In this document: positions 45,827 to 53,584 of the stretch, piece by piece
Position numbering within the stretch: the first letter of the stretch is position 1
How the letters are laid out: the number at the start of each line of letters is the position of its first letter
Position numbers and translations under genes: made by a program
Source: Bog-159 sp035499555
Lineage (GTDB): Bacteria; Acidobacteriota; Terriglobia; Bryobacterales; Bryobacteraceae
Direction: 5' to 3'
NCBI GenBank assembly: GCA_035499555.1
Contig: DATJYO010000025.1
Coordinates: forward strand, 59,958 to 123,957
Length of the DNA stretch: 64,000 nucleotides
The notes under the pieces: generated by a model
Told to the model about the DNA's origin: nothing
Databases searched by the model: none
Seen by the model: only the letters and a program-made list of their open reading frames with translations

Positions 45827-47677
45827 CTACGCCGTATGCGGCAGCGGCTCCGCCGCCGGACGCTTGTCCGTCGGCGCCCCGGCCTCCGCGGCGGCCAGTT
45901 CCAGGGTAAACGTGCTGCCTCGCCCCGGTTCGCTCGCCACCTCCAGGCGGCCGCCCATGCCCTCCGCGATGTCCCGCGCCAGGCTCAGCCCCAATCCCGT
46001 CCCATGGGTCTGCCCGGCCTGCGCCGACTTGCCGCGGTAGAACGGTTCGAAGATGTGCGGCAGGTCCGCCGGATCGATCCCCGGCCCGCCGTCCTCTACG
46101 CTGATGCGGACCCGCGGCCCGTCCCCGGCCGCCGCGCGAATCCGCACCCAGCGGCTCTCCCCGCTGTATTTGAATGCGTTCAGCACCAGGTTTTCCAGGC
46201 ACCGTTTGAGCGCGGCGGCATCGGCCTGTACCGGCGGCAGGTCAGCCGCCATCTCCCGCTCGATCGCGAAGCCCGCGGCTTCCGGCAGCGCCGCCACTGC
46301 CGCCAGCACCGCCCCCACCGCGCCCGACACCGGCACCGCCGTCAGTTCGTACCGCGCCGGCCGCGACTGCCCCGCCGCGAAATGCAGAATCTGCTCGATC
46401 ATGGCCGCCAGCCGCCGCCCTTCGTTGCGGATCAGCGTGCCGTACTCCTTCACTTGCTCCCGCGTGCCGACGAACCCTTCCGCCAGGTTGTCCGCCGCCG
46501 AGCAGATCACCGTCACCGGCGTGCGCAGCTCGTGCGAGACGCCGGCCACGAATTCGATCTGTAGCCGCGCCAGCCGGTGCGCCCGCTGCGCCGACAAAAC
46601 AATCAGCGCCATGCTGGCCGCCAGCAGCAGCAGCACCCCGAAGCTCACCAGCAGGTTCCGCCGGCGCTCGGCGGCCACCACCGATTCGAGCGACCCGCCC
46701 CGGTGCCGCGCCAGCAGTTGCCATGCCTGGTCGCCGGGTGAAGGCAGGATCACCGCTACCCGCGGACGAGCGCCGAATATCCGCCGGCCTTGGCCTCGCC
46801 GCCCGGACCTTGCCCGCGCCGGAGCCAGCCCTTCCATCACCCGCGTCGTCTCCGCCGGTGTGGCCGGCATCAGCGCCACCCGCGCGTCCGGCGGCTCCAG
46901 CGACGCCGCCGTGAGCGCCGCATCCGACCGGTAAACCATCTCGCCCTGCCGCCCGCTCACCACCGCCACGTTGTAAACGAATCCGCCCGGCCCGCTGAAA
47001 TAACGCTGTGCCAGTTCGCCCAGCATCCGCTCCAGCGCCGGCCGGTTCAACTCCAGAATAACGAACCCCAGCAGCGGGCGCGGCCCGTTCCGCATGCCCC
47101 CGTAGCGCGGCCGCGGCGCGGAAAAGTCGAATACCGGACGCATCAGCGCCGGAATGCGCTCCTCCAGCGTCCAGGCGAACGCGCGCAGCATCGGCCCGGG
47201 CGCGGCGGCCGGCGCGCCCGGCGCTTCGGGAGGAACGGGCTGTTGCCGCGATTCGTCCTCCACCCGTTCCCGCAGCATCGCCAGCGGTACCGGCCAGTCC
47301 GCCGCCGTGAAGCGGCTCTCCGCCGGAACCAGCCGCAACAGCTTTCCTTCCCGCCACAAATAGACGTTGGCCAGCAGATCCGGACGCGTGGCCGTGCGCG
47401 ACCACTCCTCATAACGGTCCGCGTAGTTCTCCACCCAGGCGCCCGCGTCCGCCGCCGGATCGCCGTGGAAAGCCGTCGAAACCTGCGCCAGTTCCCGGTA
47501 GAACTCCTGCCGGAACTGCGTGACCGACGTGTTCAGGCTGGTTTCGATGCGCGTGCGCTCCCCCCGGCTGATCTCCAGGCTCCAGCGGTATTGCAGCACC
47601 GCCAGCCACACCAGCACCGCTGCCAGCAGTCCGGCCAGGCCCAACTGCCAGATAGCCCGTCGCGCCGCGGACGTCAT
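45827..47677 (-). CDS. Membrane sensor histidine kinase
   Basis: From the ATG at 47677 the protein is 616 residues. It has an N-terminal helix (AIWQLGLAGLLAAVLVWLAVLQYRW), a large periplasmic region of about 260 residues, and a second helix (NLLVSFGVLLLLAASMALIVLS). The dimerisation/phospho-acceptor box is FVAGVSHELRTPVTVI, and the ATPase domain has N-box NLVLNAFKYSG, G1 VSVEDGGPGID, F-box and G2 THGTGLGLSLARD. The periplasmic domain matches no sensor I recognise. The gene reads away from the bufferin precursor gene, with 198 bp between start codons, so a shared regulatory region is plausible. Confidence 0.92.
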   Translation of the reverse strand: MTSAARRAIWQLGLAGLLAAVLVWLAVLQYRWSLEISRGERTRIETSLNTSVTQFRQEFYRELAQVSTAFHGDPAADAGAWVENYADRYEEWSRTATRPDLLANVYLWREGKLLRLVPAESRFTAADWPVPLAMLRERVEDESRQQPVPPEAPGAPAAAPGPMLRAFAWTLEERIPALMRPVFDFSAPRPRYGGMRNGPRPLLGFVILELNRPALERMLGELAQRYFSGPGGFVYNVAVVSGRQGEMVYRSDAALTAASLEPPDARVALMPATPAETTRVMEGLAPARARSGRRGQGRRIFGARPRVAVILPSPGDQAWQLLARHRGGSLESVVAAERRRNLLVSFGVLLLLAASMALIVLSAQRAHRLARLQIEFVAGVSHELRTPVTVICSAADNLAEGFVGTREQVKEYGTLIRNEGRRLAAMIEQILHFAAGQSRPARYELTAVPVSGAVGAVLAAVAALPEAAGFAIEREMAADLPPVQADAAALKRCLENLVLNAFKYSGESRWVRIRAAAGDGPRVRISVEDGGPGIDPADLPHIFEPFYRGKSAQAGQTHGTGLGLSLARDIAEGMGGRLEVASEPGRGSTFTLELAAAEAGAPTDKRPAAEPLPHTA

Positions 47678-47875
47678 ATAGCCGCAGTGTACCAATGTGT
47701 TAATCCAAACCACCAGCCGCCGCCCGGCTGCCTAAAATCCAGCATCCGAACTCCGCCTTGCCGTCGTATACTCAAAAGAACCCGCCAACATTACCAGTGC
47801 CTTTTTGCGAAGGCGGGTTCGCGAATCTTTGAGGGTTTTGGGAATAACCAGTCAAGGAAGGGGAATATACAAACC

Positions 47876-48187
47876 ATGAAAGTTTCGAAAAGTTCTTTAG
47901 TACTCACCGCGGCGTTCACCGGCCTGCTGGGTGGCACGATGACACGCCTAAACGCAAGCACCGTCTCTTCTGCCAACGGCAGCCAGCGGCTTTCCTCCAG
48001 CACCAGCCTGGCGGGGCAGTCATCCGGCACCATGTTCGCCGCCAAGAAGGACAAGCACGGCTGTAAAGGCCAGAACTCCTGCAAGGGTAAGGGCGGCTGC
48101 AAGACCGGGGACAACGGCTGCAAAGGCAAGAACTCCTGCAAGGGTAAGGGCGGCTGCGCCACCGACGGTTCCAAGAAGACCAGTTAG
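47876..48187 (+). CDS. Bufferin-type RiPP metallophore precursor (BufA-like)
   Basis: This 103-residue protein has a signal peptide (about 1-28, ending RLNA), a Ser-rich spacer, and a C-terminal core of two near-identical 14-residue units, GCKGQNSCKGKGGC and GCKGKNSCKGKGGC. Six cysteines lie at 63, 69, 75, 82, 88 and 94, giving CX5CX5C twice. The DNA of the two units (48059-48100 and 48116-48157) is almost the same, indicating recent duplication. Position directly before a DUF692 and a DUF2063 gene identifies it as a periplasmic RiPP precursor of the bufferin/HvfA kind, whose modified cysteines bind copper or similar metals. The modification here is inferred from the family. Confidence 0.85.
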   Translation: MKVSKSSLVLTAAFTGLLGGTMTRLNASTVSSANGSQRLSSSTSLAGQSSGTMFAAKKDKHGCKGQNSCKGKGGCKTGDNGCKGKNSCKGKGGCATDGSKKTS

Positions 48188-48194
48188 TCTCCCG

Positions 48195-48229
48195 CGCGGC
48201 CCGGCTGCTGCAAGATCCGCCGGGCCGCG
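48195..48229 (+). terminator. Strong hairpin between precursor and maturation genes (attenuator)
   Basis: A perfect 11-bp GC-only stem, CGCGGCCCGGC (48195-48205) and GCCGGGCCGCG (48219-48229), with a 13-base loop begins 7 bp after the bufA-like stop and is followed by TCTCTTTC. Partial termination here would give more precursor than enzyme transcript, as is common in RiPP operons. Confidence 0.7.
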
Positions 48230-48248
48230 TCTCTTTCAGCACGCGTCA

Positions 48249-49097
48249 ATGCCAGCCAATCGATTTAACGGATTCACGGACTACGGTATCGGTGTCGGTC
48301 TGCGCATTCCGCACTATGAACACATCCTCGAAAAGAAACCCGTGGTCGGTTGGTTCGAGATCATTTCCGAAAACTACATGGTCGATGGCGGCCGCCCGCT
48401 GGCCATCCTCGACCAGATCCTCGAACAATACCGCGTGGTCCAGCACGGCGTCTCCATGTATTTCGGCTCCGCCGAGCGCCTCAACCGCGATCACCTGCGC
48501 CGCCTGAAGGCGCTGGTCCGGCGGACCCAAACGCCCTGGCTCACCGATCACCTCTGCTGGGGCAGCGTGGACGGCCGCTACTCCCACGACCTGCTGCCCA
48601 TGCCCTACACCTTCGAGGCCGCTAAGCTGACCGCCCGCAAGGTACGCGCCGCGCGCGATTTTCTGGAAGTCCCCATCGCCGTCGAAAACGTCAGCAGCTA
48701 CGCCGAGTTCCACGAATCCGAAATGACCGAATGGGAGTTCCTCAACGAAGTGGTGGAGCGCGCCGATTGCGGCATCCTGCTCGACGTGAACAATATTTAT
48801 GTTTCGTCCCGCAATCATGATTTCAATCCGTACGACTATCTCAATGCCGTGACGCCCGGGCGCGTGGCCCAGATCCACATCGCCGGCCACTCCAAGTTCA
48901 CCAGGTACATCCTCGACACTCACGATCATCCGGTCATCGATCCGGTGTGGAAGCTCTACGAGCACGCCATCCGCCGCGTGGGCCCCACCGCCACCCTGCT
49001 CGAATGGGACGACCGTATCCCGTCCTTCGGCGAAGTCCATGCCGAGGCGCGCAAGGCCGAAAAGTACCTCGCCGCGCCGGCCTTGGTGACGCCGTGA
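48249..49097 (+). CDS. DUF692 multinuclear non-heme iron oxidase (MNIO), BufB-like RiPP-modifying enzyme
   Basis: This 282-residue TIM-barrel protein of the DUF692 family has all expected metal-ligand motifs. These are GVGLRIPHYEHI at the start, E37 and E41 N42 (FEIISENY), H66, D100-H101, E146 N147 (VAVENVSSY-like), D179 and N181, H210 and H214, the DTHDHPV loop (223-229) and E252/D254 (LEWDD). Characterised relatives (MbnB, BufB, ChrH) oxidise peptidyl cysteines to oxazolone/thioamide or thiooxazole groups. Here the substrate should be the six-Cys peptide encoded just upstream. Its stop overlaps the next gene's GTG (GTGA). Confidence 0.92.
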   Translation: MPANRFNGFTDYGIGVGLRIPHYEHILEKKPVVGWFEIISENYMVDGGRPLAILDQILEQYRVVQHGVSMYFGSAERLNRDHLRRLKALVRRTQTPWLTDHLCWGSVDGRYSHDLLPMPYTFEAAKLTARKVRAARDFLEVPIAVENVSSYAEFHESEMTEWEFLNEVVERADCGILLDVNNIYVSSRNHDFNPYDYLNAVTPGRVAQIHIAGHSKFTRYILDTHDHPVIDPVWKLYEHAIRRVGPTATLLEWDDRIPSFGEVHAEARKAEKYLAAPALVTP

Positions 49098-49921
49098 GCC
49101 TGCTTGAGCTCCAGCGCCGCATGGCCGCCGATCTCATGCGCCGCATGGCCCCCGGCGACCGTCTCGCTCCCGAAACCACCGCCGCCTACATCAAGCCCAA
49201 CAATCGCCTCACTTCCCGCGAGCGCCTCGAAATCTACACCAAGAGTTACTGGTATCGCCTGCTCGATTCGCTCTACGAAGACTTTCCCGGCCTGCGCGCC
49301 GTGCTGGGCCAGCGCGCCTTCGCCCGCCTCGCCGAAGCCTACCTGGCCGATAAGCCCTCCGCATCCTGGACCCTGCGCAATCTCGGCGGCCGCCTGGAAG
49401 ACTGGCTGCGCGCGCACCCCGATTTTGCCGGCCAACGCCTCCTGCTGGCGCTCGATATGATCCGCCTGGAATGGGCCCACATCGAGGCCTTCGACGGCGG
49501 TGTCTCGCCCGTGCTCGGCCCGGAAGACCTGCTCGAACTGGGCCCCCATCTGCGCATGGGCCTGCAGCCGTACATCCGCCTGGTCGAGCTGAGCTATCCG
49601 GTAGACGACCTGCGCATCAAGGTCAACAGTGCATCCTGCGAACACGGCGCCGCCAGCAACGCCGTGCTCAAGCGCAAGACCGGCGGGCTGGTGCGCCGCA
49701 TCGCGCGCCTGGATCGCGAGCACATCTTTCTGGCCGTGCATCGCCTGGACTTCACCGTCTACTACCGCCGCCTGGAACCCGAGGAATACGCCGTGCTGGC
49801 CGCCCTGCGCGCCGGACGTCCCGTCGGCCGGGCCGTCGCCGCCGTCTCCCAAGCCAGCCTGGCACGGGTCGAAACCTGGTTCGCCGCCTGGGCCGAGATG
49901 GGATGGCTGTGCAAAGGCTGA
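49094..49921 (+). CDS. DUF2063 MNIO partner protein (BufC-like)
   Basis: The 275-residue protein starts at GTG 49094, overlapping the DUF692 stop by four bases. The N-terminal region (LLELQRRMAADLMRRM, then NNRLTSRERLEIYTKSYWYRLLDSLYEDFPGLRAVLG) is the DUF2063 signature. The C-terminal half (LRIKVNSASCEHGAASNAVLKRKTGGLVRRIARLDREHIFLA) is the less conserved winged-helix-like part. In DUF692 systems this protein recruits the precursor leader to the oxidase. Despite a frequent label as DNA-binding, a role in peptide recognition is better supported by context. Confidence 0.9.
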   Translation: MSLLELQRRMAADLMRRMAPGDRLAPETTAAYIKPNNRLTSRERLEIYTKSYWYRLLDSLYEDFPGLRAVLGQRAFARLAEAYLADKPSASWTLRNLGGRLEDWLRAHPDFAGQRLLLALDMIRLEWAHIEAFDGGVSPVLGPEDLLELGPHLRMGLQPYIRLVELSYPVDDLRIKVNSASCEHGAASNAVLKRKTGGLVRRIARLDREHIFLAVHRLDFTVYYRRLEPEEYAVLAALRAGRPVGRAVAAVSQASLARVETWFAAWAEMGWLCKG

Positions 49922-50349
49922 TCGCCGCCCTCAACACGCTACAGTCGCCCTTCCTGCTGCTGATTCGCCTGTATTGGGGATTTCAGATGATGCAGACCGG
50001 CTGGGGCAAACTCCACAGCCTCGCCCGCGTGACGGCGTACTTCTCCAGCCTGGGCGTCCCGCTGCCCGCCCTGAATGCGCCCTTCATCTCGGTTCTCGAA
50101 TTTGTGGGCGGCATCCTGCTCATGGCCGGCCTCGGCTCCCGTGCCATCGCCTTCCTGCTCACCTGCGACATGCTGGTGGCCTTCGTCGTCGGCGACCGCG
50201 ATGCCCTGTTCTCCGTCTTCTCCGATCCCGACAAGTTCTACGCCGCGGCCCCCTACCCGTTCCTGTTCGCCTGCCTGATCGTCCTCATCTTCGGCCCCGG
50301 CAAGCTGGCCCTGGATCAATTATTGGGTGACCGCTTTTTCAAAAAATAG
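49903..50349 (+). CDS. DoxX-family membrane protein of bufferin operon
   Basis: From the ATG at 49903 the protein is 148 residues and overlaps the DUF2063 gene by 19 bp. It has four hydrophobic segments. LLLIRLYWGFQMMQTGWGKL is the classical DoxX opening, and FISVLEFVGGILLMAGLGSRAIAFLLTCDMLVAFVV follows. DoxX proteins often close DUF692/DUF2063 operons (BufD position), and a redox or membrane-export-related role is suspected. The last 30 bp overlap the end of the convergent methyltransferase gene. Confidence 0.88.
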   Translation: MAVQRLIAALNTLQSPFLLLIRLYWGFQMMQTGWGKLHSLARVTAYFSSLGVPLPALNAPFISVLEFVGGILLMAGLGSRAIAFLLTCDMLVAFVVGDRDALFSVFSDPDKFYAAAPYPFLFACLIVLIFGPGKLALDQLLGDRFFKK

Positions 50350-50946
50350 AAAATACTGATACGGCAGAATGTCCAGCCGTTTCGTAAGTTCGAATCCGGC
50401 CGTCCGCAACTCCGCCACCATGTCCCCCTCCGCGATCTTCATCGCCGGCGGCGGACCGACGGGCAGTTCTTTCTTGTAAAAGTCCACCACCACAATCCGG
50501 CCGCCCGGCTTCAGCACCTTCGCCAGCTTCGCATAGTACGCCGGGCGCTTCTCAATGTGATGCAGCACGTCGCAGAAGAAGATCAGGTCCACCGAGTGAT
50601 CCGGCAGGTGCGGATCGTCCGGCGCCGCCAGCACCGTTTCCAGGTTTGCCGGCGCCTGCTGGCGCGCCACCGCCAGCAGCTTGGCGTCGATATCGACCGC
50701 ATAAACCTTGGCGGCATGGTGCGCGAAGCGCCGCGCGAAGTACCCGGTGCCCGCGCCGATGTCCGCCACCACGTCCGTCGGCTTGAGATCCAGCGCCATC
50801 ACCACCTCGTGTGGCTTCTGCCACGCGTCCCGCGAAGGATCCTCCAACACCTTCGCATATTCGTCCGCGGACGGCGGGTGGTGCTGATGCGGCACTTGCC
50901 CGAAACCCGCCGCCGCGAAAACCAGAATCCACAGATATGTCCTCAT
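50320..50946 (-). CDS. Class I SAM-dependent methyltransferase with signal peptide
   Basis: This 208-residue protein has an apparent signal peptide (MRTYLWILVFAAAGFGQ) and a His-rich mature start (VPHQHHPPSADEYAKVLED). A methyltransferase fold follows: DVVADIGAGTGYFARRFAHH (SAM site), YAVDIDAKLLAVARQQ, FFCDVLHHIEKRPAYYAKLAKVLKPGGRIVVVDF. An exported SAM enzyme is puzzling, as SAM is cytosolic. The N-terminus could instead be a membrane anchor, or the true start may be internal. It overlaps the DoxX gene tail to tail by 30 bp. Confidence 0.85.
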   Translation of the reverse strand: MRTYLWILVFAAAGFGQVPHQHHPPSADEYAKVLEDPSRDAWQKPHEVVMALDLKPTDVVADIGAGTGYFARRFAHHAAKVYAVDIDAKLLAVARQQAPANLETVLAAPDDPHLPDHSVDLIFFCDVLHHIEKRPAYYAKLAKVLKPGGRIVVVDFYKKELPVGPPPAMKIAEGDMVAELRTAGFELTKRLDILPYQYFLFFEKAVTQ

Positions 50947-51396
50947 AACTCGTAATCCCTTAACCTTTGATTAATCTACTGCACCACGCGCTACATCACG
51001 CATCGTTATACCATAACATCACCATATTACCTATAATGAACAGACTATCCGTGTTCTCCAAATCAGTATTTCAAATGGATCCTCGGTGGCAGGCTGGAAG
51101 GCAAATCATCATTTAACTCGAGAGCTGTCGAAATCTTGTTTACATAGGATCGGTACAATAGTGAAATTAGCTTTTGGTTAGTAGTGCAATCTCCAGCTTA
51201 CCCGGATATAATGCGGTTGGTTTGTGTGGCCGAATCACGGAGTTCTTTTGACCGGCATTCAAGGGCATTCCAGCCATATTTAATGGCGCTAACGTGATGT
51301 CGTCGTCGCACAGGTCGCCGGTAGGGCTGTGTCCAACTGAACCATACCTGAGCGGGTTGTTATCCCTGCAGATATTCTCGCTAGGAGCAAAATAAC
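50947..51396. other. A+T-richer intergenic gap without a recognised gene
   Basis: This 450-bp stretch has clearly lower GC than the left 50 kb. The minus strand holds a 60-codon open tail (stop at 51167-51169, ending LYPGKLEIALLTKS) that may be the remnant of a gene, but I recognise no family. No tRNA, hairpin terminator or convincing promoter was found. AGGAG lies just before the GTG start of the next gene. Confidence 0.5.
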
Positions 51397-52050
51397 GTGA
51401 ATACCTCCGCGGCAACGGCGATGCGTTTGCTGGCGTTGATAAGCGTAGCGGCATTCGGACAAGGACCGCCGGTCACAATGACAGACGCGACAGTCGTCCA
51501 AATGGTACAATCCAAAACCTCGCCAGATCTTATAATTTTCGAGATTTCCAGATGCACGCCACACTTCGCGCTGGACCCCGCCAACGTGGAGTACATGCTG
51601 AAAAACGGCGTAACGGAAGACATCATAAGAGCAATGGTGGCGAAGCAGAGCGGCCAACCGATCCCCAGCGTCGATCAGGCTCCAGTGCCACCCACTACGC
51701 AGCCACCGCAGCCAGCGGTGGGATCGACCGACAACAAGCCTCGGGTCTTCATGTCTTCAGCCAGCAAAGGCAACACCTGGAACGCCCACCGCGACCAGTC
51801 GATGGAACTGAGCAAAGACTTCGAACGGGATTGTCCTCAAGTGAAGATAACGCTGAACCAGCAAAACGCGGATTACAACATCGCCCTGAACCATATCGAG
51901 GTCGGCGCTTTCTACAGGGACAACCAGTTCCAGATCGCCGACCGGAATGGCGATCTCCTAGCACACACCAAAGAAGGTGGCAGCATCAGAAAAGGTGCAA
52001 AAAGGGCATGCGTGCTCATTCTCGACGACTGGGCTAGGCACGGGCATTAG
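51397..52050 (+). CDS. Secreted protein with acidobacterial helical repeat domain (paralogous N-terminus, copy 1)
   Basis: This 217-residue protein starts at GTG 51397 after AGGAG and has a signal peptide (to about AAFGQ). Residues about 26-95 (TDATVVQMVQSKTSPDLII and so on) form a small helical domain shared with the next gene. The C-terminal 100 residues (RVFMSSASKGNTWNAHRD, ALNHIEVGAFYRDNQFQIADRNGDLLAHT) resemble a periplasmic alpha/beta domain found in acidobacterial secreted proteins. Function unknown. It is followed 38 bp later by its paralogue on the same strand. Confidence 0.75.
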   Translation: MNTSAATAMRLLALISVAAFGQGPPVTMTDATVVQMVQSKTSPDLIIFEISRCTPHFALDPANVEYMLKNGVTEDIIRAMVAKQSGQPIPSVDQAPVPPTTQPPQPAVGSTDNKPRVFMSSASKGNTWNAHRDQSMELSKDFERDCPQVKITLNQQNADYNIALNHIEVGAFYRDNQFQIADRNGDLLAHTKEGGSIRKGAKRACVLILDDWARHGH

Positions 52051-52088
52051 AAAAAAAAATTCAGCAATTCAAGAAAGGTAAGAACGAA

Positions 52089-52964
52089 ATGAATAATTTC
52101 CGAGCAGTATCGTTGTGTCTTCTTGTGCTGGGCCTGAGGATGTCTGGCCAGCAGCAAGCGCCCGTGCAGGAGTATCTAACGGACGCGAAAGTCATCCAAA
52201 TGGTGCAGTCCCATCTGTCGCCGGATCTAATTATACTGGCAATCTCGAAATGCAGTCCCCATTTCGCACTGGACCCGGCCAGCACTCAATACATGCTGCA
52301 ACAGGGTGTCACCGAAGAGATCTTCAAGGCAATGGGGGCGAGGCAAAATGGTAACCCGATCCCAGGTTACACGCAGACGGCCGCGACGACCACGCCCGTC
52401 GACCCACCCGCTTCACATGTAGCGATACCTATTAATTCGAAGGATCGATACGAATCGAAGTTAGGAACCGTAAATCTGAGCATCGGTGGTGGCGTCTTTA
52501 TCGACAAGGATATGGTTCCGGCTGCGCACCCGGCAGTTATGACAAACACCAGCATAGCGCTTCACAAGTACCTAGCCGGTTATGGTGAATTCGGCTACAC
52601 GCATCTCGCCAGCGGATCCGGTAATGTATATGGCTATGACGTTTCGGCGAATGCCTACCTACTGGATTACGGTGCCGGTGCAAAGTTCACGATCCCGACC
52701 GGCACGAGAGTGGTTCCGTACGGCACATTCGGTTTCGGTAGGAGCCATTTAGGGGTCAGTGCAAGCGCGATTGGCATGGACGTCGGCGCCGGCGAAGCGG
52801 CATGGAACGTCAACTTTGGCGGTGGCGTGAACGTGTTCGCCACGAAGAACGTCGGATTCAATTTCGACTTTCGTGCGTACAGACCGAGTAAAGAAGGATA
52901 CTCAACATGGTACGAACGAGCGGCCTTCGGTGTCTTCTTCCAGTTCAACGGCGCGGGCCTATAA
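52089..52964 (+). CDS. Outer-membrane beta-barrel protein with same helical N-terminal domain (copy 2)
   Basis: This 291-residue protein has a signal peptide (MNNFRAVSLCLLVLGLRMSGQ) and an N-terminal domain (about 28-95, DAKVIQMVQSHLSPDLIILA) closely matching that of the gene upstream. The rest is a barrel-like region (LSIGGGVFIDKDMVP, AYLLDYGAGAKFTIPTGTRVVPYGTFGFGRSHLGV, NVNFGGGVNVFATKNVGFNFDFRAYRP, AAFGVFFQFNGAG). It probably sits in the outer membrane with the helical domain in the periplasm. Lower GC than the left half of the window, and abutment on a broken toxin gene, suggest this pair came in by transfer. Confidence 0.8.
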   Translation: MNNFRAVSLCLLVLGLRMSGQQQAPVQEYLTDAKVIQMVQSHLSPDLIILAISKCSPHFALDPASTQYMLQQGVTEEIFKAMGARQNGNPIPGYTQTAATTTPVDPPASHVAIPINSKDRYESKLGTVNLSIGGGVFIDKDMVPAAHPAVMTNTSIALHKYLAGYGEFGYTHLASGSGNVYGYDVSANAYLLDYGAGAKFTIPTGTRVVPYGTFGFGRSHLGVSASAIGMDVGAGEAAWNVNFGGGVNVFATKNVGFNFDFRAYRPSKEGYSTWYERAAFGVFFQFNGAGL

Positions 52965-53200
52965 ACGCCGTTTGGGAGCAGCTTGACTTGAACCAGCCCT
53001 CTCGACGCGGTGATCAAATCGGCCGGGATAGACGAGAACTTGGGACGCCGCAGCACGGCTTCATACTCGGCTAAGATGTCTGGCGATACACACCATCGCA
53101 ACTGGCCGTCGGCCACCGCGAAGAGCACGGCGGCAGCGGGTCCGTGCGCGTTCAAAAGCGCAGACACCAGTACGTTGGTGTCAATTACAACCCTGATCAT
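52965..53200 (-). pseudogene. Truncated PIN-domain toxin (VapC-like)
   Basis: The first about 78 residues, MIRVVIDTNVLVSALLNAHGP through LVQVKLLPNGV, match the TIGR00305-type PIN toxin family, with the first catalytic Asp in VVIDTNV. The homologous part stops where the convergent barrel gene ends; beyond that the frame only runs on as antisense of that gene to 52667. The second half of the PIN fold, including later acidic catalytic residues, is missing, so nuclease activity is unlikely. It overlaps the antitoxin gene by 4 bp. Confidence 0.75.
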
Positions 53201-53514
53201 CGGCTGCGCTGGTCAGCAGGTTTTTTGGCCCGCGCCGGGATGTTTTTGCGAGCTGCCCTGATTTCAGCATTGATCTCGCGCCCACTCACCTTGTCCAGGC
53301 CCACCGCCTTTGCCGATTGCTGAATGGCCCGCAGCACGTCGCCCAGTTCCGCCAGGTTAAGCGGATGTTGCCGCCGCTTTTCCTCCTGCTCCAGCCGCCG
53401 CAACCCCTCGCGAAACAATTCACTCATGGTCCGGCTCTGTTTTTTGGCCAGCCGTACCGCCATCCTGTGCTGCTCCGGCGGCAATGAGATGGTCACGAAT
53501 TTGCTGGTGCGCAT
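53197..53514 (-). CDS. Ribbon-helix-helix antitoxin
   Basis: The 105-residue protein opens with SKFVTISLPPEQHRMAVRLAKKQSRTMSELFREGLRRLEQ, a CopG/Arc-type ribbon-helix-helix DNA-binding domain. A basic tail, NIPARAKKPADQRSR, would bind the toxin. It precedes the PIN gene with a 4-bp overlap (standard antitoxin-toxin order). With the toxin truncated it is now an orphan antitoxin or autoregulator. Confidence 0.85.
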   Translation of the reverse strand: MRTSKFVTISLPPEQHRMAVRLAKKQSRTMSELFREGLRRLEQEEKRRQHPLNLAELGDVLRAIQQSAKAVGLDKVSGREINAEIRAARKNIPARAKKPADQRSR

Positions 53515-53584
53515 ACGAAAAAGGGTTAATGCCTGGCAAGACTTAGCAAGAACACTTCAACTCGATCAGACGCGAGTGGTTGTG

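Noticed and set aside
51167..51454. 95-codon minus-strand ORF in the A+T-richer gap
   Set aside because: Its 5' end overlaps the well-supported secreted-protein gene and I recognise no family; kept only as a possible remnant.
52667..52964. C-terminal continuation of the PIN toxin frame
   Set aside because: It only reads the antisense of the beta-barrel gene and has no PIN features.
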